A stretch of 64,000 nucleotides of DNA, taken from Jejudonia soesokkakensis. GTDB lineage: Bacteria > Bacteroidota > Bacteroidia > Flavobacteriales > Flavobacteriaceae. The stretch spans positions 496,001 to 560,000 of the forward strand of contig NZ_JBHTBN010000001.1 of the NCBI RefSeq assembly GCF_042664795.1. The letters are read 5' to 3'. Positions 10,525 to 18,251 of the stretch are shown here, piece by piece. Position 1 is the stretch's first letter. Each line of letters opens with the position of its first letter. Made by a program: the position numbers and the translations under genes. The notes under the pieces are model-generated. The model ran no database searches, was not told the origin of the DNA, and saw nothing but the letters and a program-made list of their open reading frames with translations.

Positions 10525-11298
10525 TTAAGAAAATGGAGACTTTTCAGAAAGATATTTCCAATATCTCTTAGGAACATGCTGCACGTGAAGTTTCATATTC
10601 TTTCGGGATTCAATATTGGTGCTCTTAAAATAATTTTTCCAGAGTGTTTGGTATTGAAGTTCATGTTCGGTAAAATAAACAGAACTTGCAGAAGCAGTAT
10701 TTACATCAGATGTAAGATCAAGAGTCACAGTAGTCACTTTTTTTAGATCGTAATAGATACCATAAGTGCGTTTTAGATCGTAAATAAGCCATCGCTGATC
10801 TGCATACCTGTTCTTAAAATGTGCAGCATTTAATGGTAGCACATTAAAATCTGGACTAACGGTTGCCATATACATATCATCTTTTGTTAGTCTGAAACGC
10901 ACAAAAGCATCCATTCTGTGCTTTTCTCTGTCTACCATTTTTACAATTTTGCTGATCTTAAGTATCGTAGGATTCGCAAAATTGCCTGCGATATTTTTTT
11001 CTGAAGCGATAGCGTTTTGAATATACCAAAGCAGGTCATTTTCAATAGAAGGAAGTTCACTTAAATATGCTTTGTAAAGCTTTGTTCTTTCTGAAGCTTT
11101 AATATACTTTAGTAAGCCTTTCCAGACCCTGTCTGCTTTTTTTTCTTCAGTAATGACCATTTGAGTAGCGTCAAAAAAAGTTTCCGAAGCTATGGATTCT
11201 TTCTGAATAATCACATGTTTCAGCTTGTACTCAAACACATAAAAAACCACACTCAAAAATCCTTCAAAAGTTTCATCATATACCAAAATAGTTCTCAT
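10525..11298 (-). CDS. DUF4130 / TIGR03915 family putative DNA metabolism protein
   Basis: Seen: 257 residues opening MRTILVYDETFEGFLSVVFY and ending RYWKYLSEKSPF, both typical of this family. Its ATG overlaps the end of the radical SAM gene by 4 bases, so the two are translationally coupled. Known: the domain is found as a separate partner of the TIGR03916 radical SAM protein, and in other bacteria fused to a UdgX-type uracil-DNA glycosylase-like domain. The reaction is unknown. Inferred: a DNA repair or base-processing role, supported by the LexA-like regulator that faces this operon. Family assignment is confident; function is not. Confidence 0.88.
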   Translation of the reverse strand: MRTILVYDETFEGFLSVVFYVFEYKLKHVIIQKESIASETFFDATQMVITEEKKADRVWKGLLKYIKASERTKLYKAYLSELPSIENDLLWYIQNAIASEKNIAGNFANPTILKISKIVKMVDREKHRMDAFVRFRLTKDDMYMATVSPDFNVLPLNAAHFKNRYADQRWLIYDLKRTYGIYYDLKKVTTVTLDLTSDVNTASASSVYFTEHELQYQTLWKNYFKSTNIESRKNMKLHVQHVPKRYWKYLSEKSPFS

Positions 11299-12581
11299 AC
11301 TACCATTAAACTTTCCGAAGAACTAAACAAATTCAACTGATTTCCATACGTTTTCTGAAACTTGCTTTTCGATTCTTGAAGAATTAAACCTTTGATTTGT
11401 GCAGCAGTTCTGTCTTTTACTTCAAAATCTCTGGAATCACAAACCATAAAGTATTTGGCGCGATTAAAAGCAATTCCAATCGCTTTTAGATGCTCCCAAT
11501 TGAGCTTTCGATACCTTCTGGCTTGTGTGATCTTATGCACACTTTTCATTCCCACTCCCGGAATTCTAGCAATCAATTTTGGATCTGCTTTATTAATGTC
11601 AACAGGAAAATGTTCAAGATTACGTAGTGCCCAACTTAATTTCGGATCAATATCAGTATCAAGATTTGGATTTTCTTTAGTTAAAATCTCTCGAATATCA
11701 AAACCGTAAAACCGTAATAACCAGTCTGTCTGATACAATCTATTTTCGCGTAAAACGGGGACATCGGTACCAATAGAGGGGAGCCGCTCGTCATAACTAA
11801 TGGGAACATAACCTGAATAATACACCCGTTTCAGTTTAAATTTTTTATAAAAATAGGCAGATGTATACATGATTTCCGCATCGGTTTCGCCACTGGCTCC
11901 TACGATCATTTGTGTGCTCTGTCCAGCTGGTGCATACACGGGAGTACTTTTAATAAGCTTTTTTTCATTTTTATACTGAATGATCTCGTTGGTCACTTTC
12001 TGCATCGGTTTGATAAAATCTTTCCTGTCTTTGTCGGGTGCCAATAATTTGAGTCCTTTTTCTGAAGGAATTTCGATATTGACACTCAGTCTATCTGCAT
12101 ATAGGCCAGCCTCTCTCATTAATTCATCACTCGCTCCTGGAATCGATTTTAAATGAATGTAGCCATTAAAATTCTCTTCTTCCCGTAGCTTCTTGGCCAC
12201 TGCTATGAGTCGCTCCATAGTATAGTCGGCATTTTTAAAGATGCCACTGCTTAGAAAAAGACCTTCAATATAGTTGCGTCTGTAAAAGTTGATGGTAAGA
12301 TCCACAACTTCCTGAACTTTAAAGGCAGCCCGTTTGATATCATTACTTTTTCGTGTCACACAATAAGCGCAATCAAAAATACAGTGATTGGTAAGTAGAA
12401 TCTTTAAAAGTGATACGCATCGTCCGTCTTCGGTATAGGTATGGCAGATGCCCATACCGCTGCTATCGCCCAAGCCTTTATTCTTGTTGGTTCTTTTGCT
12501 TCCGCTGGAAGAGCAGGAAACATCATATTTTGCTGCATCTGCAAGAATGTTTAGTTTTTCTTTAATACGTTCAAAATTCAT
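11295..12581 (-). CDS. Putative DNA modification/repair radical SAM protein (TIGR03916)
   Basis: Seen: 428 residues. CIFDCAYC (CxxxCxxC) near residue 71 is the 4Fe-4S/SAM motif, and an upstream GMGICHTYTEDGRC segment is conserved in the family. A helix-hairpin-helix stretch (ARIPGVGMKSVHKI) near residue 345 suggests DNA binding. Known: members pair with TIGR03915/DUF4130 proteins; substrate and product are not established. It is the first gene of a minus-strand operon that starts 99 bases from the divergent LexA-like gene, with GGA-N5-TCC palindromes between. Inferred: DNA-damage-inducible radical chemistry on DNA or nucleotides. Confidence 0.9.
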   Translation of the reverse strand: MNFERIKEKLNILADAAKYDVSCSSSGSKRTNKNKGLGDSSGMGICHTYTEDGRCVSLLKILLTNHCIFDCAYCVTRKSNDIKRAAFKVQEVVDLTINFYRRNYIEGLFLSSGIFKNADYTMERLIAVAKKLREEENFNGYIHLKSIPGASDELMREAGLYADRLSVNIEIPSEKGLKLLAPDKDRKDFIKPMQKVTNEIIQYKNEKKLIKSTPVYAPAGQSTQMIVGASGETDAEIMYTSAYFYKKFKLKRVYYSGYVPISYDERLPSIGTDVPVLRENRLYQTDWLLRFYGFDIREILTKENPNLDTDIDPKLSWALRNLEHFPVDINKADPKLIARIPGVGMKSVHKITQARRYRKLNWEHLKAIGIAFNRAKYFMVCDSRDFEVKDRTAAQIKGLILQESKSKFQKTYGNQLNLFSSSESLMVV

Positions 12582-12597
12582 AGACTTGGATTTATGC

Positions 12598-12605
12598 CAA
12601 AAATA
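12598..12605 (-). promoter_or_regulatory. Likely -7 box of the radical SAM/DUF4130 operon
   Basis: On the minus strand this reads TATTTTTG, a perfect match to the Bacteroidetes -7 consensus TAnnTTTG. It ends 16 bases before the start codon at 12581. No clear TTG was found at the -33 spacing; that region instead holds a GGA-N5-TCC palindrome. Confidence 0.6.
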
Positions 12606-12606
12606 T

Positions 12607-12659
12607 GGAATAATTCCGATTTAATGGAAAATATCCACTAACTTATTTGGATATATTCC
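12607..12659. promoter_or_regulatory. Three GGA-N5-TCC operator-like sites
   Basis: GGAATAATTCC (12607-12617), GGAAAATATCC (12626-12636) and GGATATATTCC (12649-12659) share the form GGA-W5-TCC and lie entirely between the divergent LexA-like and radical SAM genes. The outer sites sit beside or within the likely core promoter of each gene. Their position strongly suggests binding sites for the LexA-like repressor, which would regulate both itself and the repair operon. Confidence 0.72.
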
Positions 12660-12676
12660 TAATAATAGTAACTTTA
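12647..12676 (+). promoter_or_regulatory. Likely promoter of the LexA-like gene
   Basis: TTG at 12647-12649 and TAACTTTA at 12669-12676 are 19 bases apart, fitting the Bacteroidetes -33/-7 spacing; the final A departs from TAnnTTTG. The third palindrome overlaps the -33 end. The ATG follows 4 bases after the -7 box, so the mRNA would be almost leaderless. Confidence 0.5.
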
Positions 12677-12680
12677 CAGT

Positions 12681-13451
12681 ATGGATACAGAACTTTCTAT
12701 TGAAGCAAGACGTTTTAAAAAGGTGCGTGAAGAGCAGCACCACACACAACAATCATTTGCAGAATTACTGGAGATTGGGGCTACTACGGCAGATATTGAG
12801 CGTGGAAAAACCAAAATTACTGGTAAAGTAGTTATGTTATTACTACATCTTTTTAATATTAATCCGATGTGGCTCTATGGAAAGAGCTACACTAAGATTG
12901 TAAATCTAGAAGGTGGGGATGTAAGTCCTAAGGTCGTAACATTAGATATTGAAGAGCGCGATACCATTGCATTGGTCAATCAGAAAGCTGCTGCCGGTTA
13001 TCCGCATAATATACAGGATGTAGAATGGTATGAAACATTACCTGCATTTTCTATTCCATTACCAGAATATCGTAATGCTACATATAGAGGTTTTCAGGTA
13101 GAAGGAGATAGTATGCTCCCCAATATCAGACCCAATGAGTGGGTATTAGGAAGAGCGGTACCTAGTATTGCCGAAGCAACAGATAGTAAGATTTATATAG
13201 TCGTATTACACGATTCGGTATTAGTGAAAAAGTTACAAAAAGTACCTAATTCACCTCATAAAGTACGCTTGATTTCTTTGAATACGGAATATATCCCCAT
13301 AGACGTTGATATAAAAAATATTCAAGAATTGTGGCAAGTAAACAGTAAGTTAACTTTTGGTGTTGAAGAGCCTTCCGAAAGTAATCTATTGCGACAACTC
13401 CAACAATCCATGGATGATTTAAAGGGACAGATTACAAAGTTAAATACATAA
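12681..13451 (+). CDS. LexA/CI-like self-cleaving transcriptional repressor (HTH + peptidase S24)
   Basis: Seen: 256 residues with an XRE-type helix-turn-helix over ~8-62 and a C-terminal S24 domain. The dyad is visible as Ser144 (VEGDSML) and Lys183/184 (VLVKKL), and a candidate Ala105-Gly106 cleavage bond lies in KAAAGYP. The spacings (39 and 39-40 residues) are close to those of E. coli LexA and UmuD. Known: such repressors cleave themselves when RecA filaments form. Inferred: it controls itself and the divergent radical SAM/DUF4130 operon through the palindromes between them. A phage-derived CI origin is possible, but no phage genes are nearby. Confidence 0.88.
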   Translation: MDTELSIEARRFKKVREEQHHTQQSFAELLEIGATTADIERGKTKITGKVVMLLLHLFNINPMWLYGKSYTKIVNLEGGDVSPKVVTLDIEERDTIALVNQKAAAGYPHNIQDVEWYETLPAFSIPLPEYRNATYRGFQVEGDSMLPNIRPNEWVLGRAVPSIAEATDSKIYIVVLHDSVLVKKLQKVPNSPHKVRLISLNTEYIPIDVDIKNIQELWQVNSKLTFGVEEPSESNLLRQLQQSMDDLKGQITKLNT

Positions 13452-13480
13452 AAAAAGACCTCATTTTGAGGTCTTTTTTT
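13451..13480. terminator. Bidirectional intrinsic terminator
   Basis: Stem AGACCTCA/TGAGGTCT with a short T-rich loop, bordered by A6 and T7 runs. It begins at the stop codon of the LexA-like gene and also faces the end of the minus-strand lipoprotein gene at 13497. Confidence 0.92.
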
Positions 13481-13496
13481 ATTGATCGATTAAGAT

Positions 13497-13736
13497 CTAG
13501 TTGTTGTCATCCGTTTTGATTTTAAGATCACCATCGTCGGTCTTGATCTTAATTTCATCACCGTCTGCTTCTTCGATCTTGATCTTGTCACCGCCATCTT
13601 TAATTTCGATGTCGGCACCTTCTGCTCTCGCATCTTCCAGAATTTGTTCTGTTTCGGTTTTAGCCTCTTCCTTCTCTCTGCAAGAAGTAAAAGAAACCGT
13701 AGCGATTGCTGCTAGTAATAAAATTACTTTTTTCAT
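13497..13736 (-). CDS. Small acidic lipoprotein, SCRE family (copy 3)
   Basis: Seen: 79 residues, signal MKKVILLLAAIATVSFTSC then REKEEAKTETEQILEDARAE. Unlike the others, its second half is an alternating acidic/basic beta-like repeat (KIKIEEADGDEIKIKTDDGD), ending TDDNN. It is last of three minus-strand genes of the same kind (13497-14225). Inferred: an anchored periplasmic or surface peptide. The DGD/DDGD motifs could bind Ca, but that is speculative. No function recognised. Confidence 0.75.
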   Translation of the reverse strand: MKKVILLLAAIATVSFTSCREKEEAKTETEQILEDARAEGADIEIKDGGDKIKIEEADGDEIKIKTDDGDLKIKTDDNN

Positions 13737-13777
13737 TGTTTTATAATTTAAAAAGTTAGGGTTAGATTGTTATGATT

Positions 13778-13984
13778 TTAGTTGTCGTCTTCACCCGTCA
13801 TAGTGTCTTCAACGTCATCTGCTGCATCTTCGATCGCATCACCTGCGTCATCGATTGCATCTTCAACGTCATCTGCAACATCGTCTGCTTCAATTTCTAC
13901 TTTTGTTTCTTTTGTTTCTCTACAGGATACAAAAGAAGTAGCAAACATTGCTACAATAGCTAAACTTAAAAATACTTTTTTCAT
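13778..13984 (-). CDS. Small acidic lipoprotein, SCRE family (copy 4)
   Basis: Seen: 68 residues, signal MKKVFLSLAIVAMFATSFVSC, then RETKETKVEIEADDVADDVEDAIDDAGDA and the end TGEDDN. The mature part is almost wholly Asp, Glu, Ala, Val and Ile in an amphipathic pattern. It sits 41 bases from copy 3 and 19 bases from copy 5, which suggests one transcript. No function recognised. Confidence 0.78.
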   Translation of the reverse strand: MKKVFLSLAIVAMFATSFVSCRETKETKVEIEADDVADDVEDAIDDAGDAIEDAADDVEDTMTGEDDN

Positions 13985-14003
13985 AATGGTTTGTGTTTAT
14001 TAG

Positions 14004-14225
14004 TTAATCGTCGTTTCCTATTTTGTCAATTTCTTCGTTAATTTCTTCATTGACTTCTTTGTCAATTTCTTTTGCAGTTCTTTCCAAAATACCTTCTGCA
14101 TCATCATCAGTAGCTTCTACTTCTACTTCTCTTACAACTTCTTTCGTTTCCGTTTTAGTCTCTCGACAGCTTGTAGTTGCAAATGTTGCAAAAACTAATG
14201 CCGCAGCGATCATTACTTTTTTCAT
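14004..14225 (-). CDS. Small acidic lipoprotein, SCRE family (copy 5)
   Basis: Seen: 73 residues from the ATG at 14225, chosen because MKKVMIAAALVFATFATTSC is a proper lipoprotein signal; an upstream in-frame ATG would add 16 non-signal residues. After the Cys come RETKTETKEV and a Glu-rich helix (EINEEIDKIGNDD). It is first of the three-gene group 14225-13497. No function recognised; shared start and tail features tie it to copies 1-4. Confidence 0.77.
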   Translation of the reverse strand: MKKVMIAAALVFATFATTSCRETKTETKEVVREVEVEATDDDAEGILERTAKEIDKEVNEEINEEIDKIGNDD

Positions 14226-14350
14226 AATAAGTGGGTTTGTGTTATTTATGTTCAAAACTACGGATTTTAACATTTGACCAATGATAAAGTTTTATTAAAG
14301 TTTCTGTAGTTCTTAGGGAGTCTTTTTTTAAAATTCCATCAAACGGAGCT

Positions 14351-15592
14351 TTAATTCAGTAACTTAGAGATATGATTTAGTATAATTTTTGTTGCTCCCG
14401 TATTTTTATTTACAAAGTGCCCAGCAATCATTCCTGTTTTACTTCTAAAAACGGAATCTTCTATAAGTTTATCTATGATGCTAGTGCATTCTTCTTCTGA
14501 AGCAATAGAAAACAAGCCGGCAAGGGATTGGAGTCGGGCTGCTTCGGGGAATTCTTTATGATGTTTCCCTATAATTACAGGAACACCAAAAGTAGCAGCT
14601 TCCAATATATTATGTAAACCCGTAGAACCCATGGCGCCACCTACGTACGCGATATCTGCATAACTGTATATTCTGGTAAGTAACCCAATATTGTCTATAA
14701 TCAATACGGAATATTCATCAAGTTTTTTTCCTTCCTTTTCTGAAAATAAGACCGATGGCACCTTGAGTTTATTTCTAAAACGTTCAATTTTGGATGCATC
14801 CAGTTTATGTGGAGCAACAATATATTTTACATTTTCTGAAGCTTTTTGCATTGATTCTAATAAAACAGCTTCATCCTCTGGCCATGTGCTTCCGCAGACA
14901 ATACATAAAGAATTTTGTAAAAAGTCGGCAATAAAAGGGAGTGAATTATCCTGTTCTATTTGATGTGAAACCCTATCAAATCGAGTGTCGCCGCTTATTG
15001 TGATGTTTTTAAAGCCAATAGAAGTTAACAAATCTTCAGAAGCTTTATCTTGTACAAATAGATGATCAAACGTTTGTAAAGCTTTCCGCATAAATTTTCC
15101 ATAAAATTGAAAGAAGACCTGATCTTCGCGAAATAGTCCAGAGATAAGTACTGCAGGAATATGCTCTTTGTTTAACTGAAAAAGATAATTGGGCCAGAAT
15201 TCATACTTAATAAAAAGTGCCAATTTAGGTTTTGCCAGTTTAATAAACTTTCTAGCGTTTGCTGGGGTGTCTAACGGAAGATATACAATAACATCTGCGA
15301 GAGTACTGTTCTTTTTTTGTTCATAGCCCGAAGGTGAAAAAAAGGACACTAATATTTTATAACCAGGAAACTGCTTTTTAAATGCTTCCATAACAGGAAC
15401 TCCTTGTTCGTATTCGCCTAAGGATGCGCAGTGAAACCAGATTGTTTTATCTTTTTCGTTAATTTTTTTTCTAAGAATTGAATAGGTGTCACTTCTGCCC
15501 CGCACAAATAATTTAAGTTTAGCGCTAAAAGACTGAGCCGCCCAGAGAAAGGGCATAGCGAAATAGGTTGCTATTGTGTAAAGGGTTTTCAT
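14351..15592 (-). CDS. waaA: 3-deoxy-D-manno-octulosonic acid transferase
   Basis: Seen: 413 residues with an N-terminal membrane-anchor helix (~1-20), then WFHCASLGEYEQG with Glu60, the position of the catalytic Glu in E. coli WaaA. FIKYEFWPN and the C-terminal GGAMGSTGLHNILE nucleotide-sugar segment are also typical of GT30. Known: it transfers Kdo from CMP-Kdo to lipid A precursor at the inner face of the cytoplasmic membrane. It is transcribed divergently from the sugar aminotransferase gene. Normal length; confident. Confidence 0.95.
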   Translation of the reverse strand: MKTLYTIATYFAMPFLWAAQSFSAKLKLFVRGRSDTYSILRKKINEKDKTIWFHCASLGEYEQGVPVMEAFKKQFPGYKILVSFFSPSGYEQKKNSTLADVIVYLPLDTPANARKFIKLAKPKLALFIKYEFWPNYLFQLNKEHIPAVLISGLFREDQVFFQFYGKFMRKALQTFDHLFVQDKASEDLLTSIGFKNITISGDTRFDRVSHQIEQDNSLPFIADFLQNSLCIVCGSTWPEDEAVLLESMQKASENVKYIVAPHKLDASKIERFRNKLKVPSVLFSEKEGKKLDEYSVLIIDNIGLLTRIYSYADIAYVGGAMGSTGLHNILEAATFGVPVIIGKHHKEFPEAARLQSLAGLFSIASEEECTSIIDKLIEDSVFRSKTGMIAGHFVNKNTGATKIILNHISKLLN

Positions 15593-15729
15593 AGAGTTGT
15601 TCCGTAAAAATACAGTACTTTAGGTTAATAGCTGTCTATGAAATTTTAAAAATAAGGATAGGGGTGTTAATTGATTGTTGACCGTATTTAAAATCCGTAT
15701 TTTTACAACAATATTATATTTCAAAGTAG

Positions 15730-16887
15730 ATGAAAAAAATTCAAATGGTAGACCTTAAAGGTCAGTATCAACATATTAAAGAACAGGTAGATGCATCGGT
15801 ATTAGACGTTATTGAATCTACCGCATATATCAATGGGCCAGAAGTTCATGACTTTCAAAAGGAATTAGAAGAATACTTAGGCGTAACACATGTGATTCCT
15901 TGTGCCAATGGCACCGATGCGCTACAGATAGCAATGATGGGACTAGGCCTAAAACCAGGAGATGAGGTGATCACTGCCGATTTCACATTTGCGGCAACCG
16001 TGGAGGTAATTGCTCTTTTAGGACTTACACCCGTGCTGGTTGATGTAGACCCAATAACTTTTAACATTGATATAGAGGCAATTAAAAAAGCGATTACTCC
16101 AAAGACCAGAGCCATTGTACCTGTTCATTTATTTGGATTAGCTGCTCAGATGGACGAGATCATGGATATTGCAAAGGCAAATGATTTGTATGTCATTGAA
16201 GATAACGCTCAGGGAATAGGAGGCACCTATACAACTCGGGATATGGCGAAACCAAAGACAGGAACCATAGGTCATGTGGCATCAACCTCATTTTTCCCAT
16301 CAAAAAATTTGGGTTGCTATGGAGATGGTGGAGCTATTTTTACGAATGACGATGAACTGGCCCACATCATAAGAGGTATAGTAAACCATGGAATGTACGA
16401 ACGATATCATCATGATGTCGTGGGAGTAAATTCACGTTTAGATTCCATACAAGCAGCAGTACTACGTGCAAAATTACCTCATTTAAATGAGTATAATACC
16501 AAACGTCGTAATGCGGCTAGAAAATATACCGCTGCCTTTTCGGGAATTGAAAATATTATCACACCTACAGGCTTTTGTGATGCTGGAAATTCTATCTGTG
16601 ATGTATGTGATTGTCACGTGTTTCATCAATATACGTTGCGAATAACTAATGGAAAGCGAGATGATCTTGTGAAACATCTAAATGCTAACGACATCCCTTG
16701 TGGAGTTTATTATCCAATCCCGTTGCATTTACAAAATGCGTATAAGGACGATCGTTATAAGGAATCAGATTTTCCTGTGACCAATCAGTTAGTAAAAGAA
16801 GTTATCTCATTACCAATGCACACAGAACTGGACGACGAACAAATTGACTTTATTACTAAAACAGTTATCGATTTTGTCACGAACTAA
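15730..16887 (+). CDS. DegT/DnrJ/EryC1/StrS-type PLP aminotransferase
   Basis: Seen: 385 residues; MVDLKGQY opening, FTFAATVE and EDNAQG motifs, and the PLP lysine Lys192 in SFFPSKNLG. Known: the family makes amino sugars by transaminating nucleotide-linked keto-sugars for surface polysaccharides. Odd: near residue 280 a short Cys-rich insertion (FCDAGNSICDVCDCHVFHQ) has four Cys in about 16 residues; I cannot say whether it binds metal. The gene overlaps galE by 14 bases, consistent with a polysaccharide-precursor operon. The exact sugar substrate cannot be told. Confidence 0.93.
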   Translation: MKKIQMVDLKGQYQHIKEQVDASVLDVIESTAYINGPEVHDFQKELEEYLGVTHVIPCANGTDALQIAMMGLGLKPGDEVITADFTFAATVEVIALLGLTPVLVDVDPITFNIDIEAIKKAITPKTRAIVPVHLFGLAAQMDEIMDIAKANDLYVIEDNAQGIGGTYTTRDMAKPKTGTIGHVASTSFFPSKNLGCYGDGGAIFTNDDELAHIIRGIVNHGMYERYHHDVVGVNSRLDSIQAAVLRAKLPHLNEYNTKRRNAARKYTAAFSGIENIITPTGFCDAGNSICDVCDCHVFHQYTLRITNGKRDDLVKHLNANDIPCGVYYPIPLHLQNAYKDDRYKESDFPVTNQLVKEVISLPMHTELDDEQIDFITKTVIDFVTN

Positions 16888-17905
16888 AAAAATATTGGTT
16901 ACAGGAGGCCTAGGCTATGTAGGTTCTCACACTGTAGTTGCGTTGCAAGCATCAGGCTTTGAAGTTGTGGTCGTTGATAATTTATCAAATACTACAATTA
17001 ATGTTTTAGAAGGTATTACCAATATTACAGGTAAAGCGCCAGTTTTTGAAAGGCTCGAATTACGAAATAAACAAGATGTTATCGATTTCTTTAAACGCCA
17101 TAAAGATATTGATGGGATTATTCATTTTGCAGCCAGTAAGGCAGTTGGAGAGAGTGTTGAAAACCCATTGTTATATTATGAGAACAACCTAAATACTCTT
17201 ATATATTTACTTCAGGAGAGCAAAGCACATAACATTAATAATTTTATTTTCAGTTCGTCTTGTACTGTATATGGTGAACCCGATACGTTGCCTATTACCG
17301 AAGATGCCCCTATAAAAGTCGCTACTTCTCCTTACGGAAATACCAAGCAGATAAGTGAAGAAATTTTAGGGGATGTGTGTGCTGTTTCAGAAATGAAAGC
17401 CATAGCATTGCGTTATTTTAATCCCATTGGAGCGCATCATTCGGCTCAAATAGGAGAGCTTCCGGTTGGTGTTCCGCAGAACTTAGTGCCATTTATTACC
17501 CAGACTGCAGTTGGCATTAGGAAGGAATTGTCTGTCTTCGGAAATGATTATGACACGCCCGACGGCAGTTGCATACGAGATTATATTCATGTGGTGGATC
17601 TGGCTGAAGCTCATGTCGTAGCGCTTCAGCGCTTACTTCAGAATAAAGATGCGAGCAAATTTGAAGTTTTTAATATTGGAACTGGCAAAGGAAGTTCGGT
17701 TTTGGAGGTGGTTCATGCGTTTGAAAAAGTAGCCAATCAAAAACTAAATTATACGATTGTAAACCGACGCCCTGGAGATGTGGTTGCTGTCTATGCAGAT
17801 ACTACAAAAGCAAATAAAGAATTGGGTTGGAAAGCCAAAAACTCTATGGAAGAAGCTCTTAAAAGTGCATGGAAATGGCAGCAAAAACTTAAAAGTACTA
17901 AATAA
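16874..17905 (+). CDS. galE: UDP-glucose 4-epimerase
   Basis: Seen: 343 residues from a TTG start at 16874; no ATG lies in frame near the N-terminus. The TTG gives SRTKKILVTGG, so the Rossmann motif GGLGYVGSH sits where it should. SSSCTVYG and Tyr154-x3-Lys158 (SPYGNTK) match the catalytic residues (E. coli Tyr149/Lys153). Known: interconverts UDP-glucose and UDP-galactose. The start overlaps the end of the aminotransferase by 14 bases, so translational coupling is likely. A TTG further upstream at 16844 is possible but adds unneeded residues. Confidence 0.94.
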   Translation: MSRTKKILVTGGLGYVGSHTVVALQASGFEVVVVDNLSNTTINVLEGITNITGKAPVFERLELRNKQDVIDFFKRHKDIDGIIHFAASKAVGESVENPLLYYENNLNTLIYLLQESKAHNINNFIFSSSCTVYGEPDTLPITEDAPIKVATSPYGNTKQISEEILGDVCAVSEMKAIALRYFNPIGAHHSAQIGELPVGVPQNLVPFITQTAVGIRKELSVFGNDYDTPDGSCIRDYIHVVDLAEAHVVALQRLLQNKDASKFEVFNIGTGKGSSVLEVVHAFEKVANQKLNYTIVNRRPGDVVAVYADTTKANKELGWKAKNSMEEALKSAWKWQQKLKSTK

Positions 17906-17952
17906 CAGTCGCTTAACGAAGGTTTAACGACTATACTTTGGGATTGGACACA

Positions 17953-17960
17953 TAGTTTTG
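17953..17960 (+). promoter_or_regulatory. -7 box for the small unknown gene
   Basis: TAGTTTTG matches TAnnTTTG and lies 30 bases before the ATG at 17991. No TTG at the usual -33 distance was found. It argues that the small gene has its own promoter and that translation starts at 17991. Confidence 0.5.
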
Positions 17961-17990
17961 TTTCTTTGCACAGAATTTAAAAAGTATATA

Positions 17991-18185
17991 ATGAAGTTAG
18001 TTTCAGTGAAACGAAAAACGAAGCAAGAAAAGAGATTTACAGAAGATATGGGTATTCTTACCACCAATGTGGTGTATATCCAAAAAACATTACTTAATAT
18101 TCTTCCAATCAAAACTGTCCATAAATACAGAGAAACGTATTATGGTGAGGTCAAAGATTGTGATGATTGCAGATTGAGTGCATAA
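17991..18185 (+). CDS. Small basic protein of unknown function
   Basis: Seen: 64 residues, Lys-rich N-terminus (MKLVSVKRKTKQEKRF), a middle segment TNVVYIQKTLLNILPIKTVHKY, and a C-terminal CDDC pair two residues apart. No signal peptide or membrane helix. It has a -7 box upstream and a strong terminator just after its stop, so it is a single-gene unit between galE and fabD. I do not recognise the family. The CxxC could bind metal or form a disulfide. Confidence 0.7.
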   Translation: MKLVSVKRKTKQEKRFTEDMGILTTNVVYIQKTLLNILPIKTVHKYRETYYGEVKDCDDCRLSA

Positions 18186-18198
18186 ATAAAAAAGTATT

Positions 18199-18232
18199 AA
18201 AAAGCCCGAAGTGATCGCTTCGGGCTTTTTTT
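18199..18232. terminator. Bidirectional intrinsic terminator
   Basis: Perfect stem AAGCCCGAAG/CTTCGGGCTT with a 6-base loop, flanked by A and T runs. It ends the small plus-strand gene and the minus-strand fabD. Confidence 0.94.
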
Positions 18233-18251
18233 ATTCTATAATATTATATAA

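Noticed and set aside
12681..13451. Prophage immunity region
   Set aside because: No integrase, excisionase, phage structural or replication genes nearby; the neighbours are DNA repair and lipoprotein genes.
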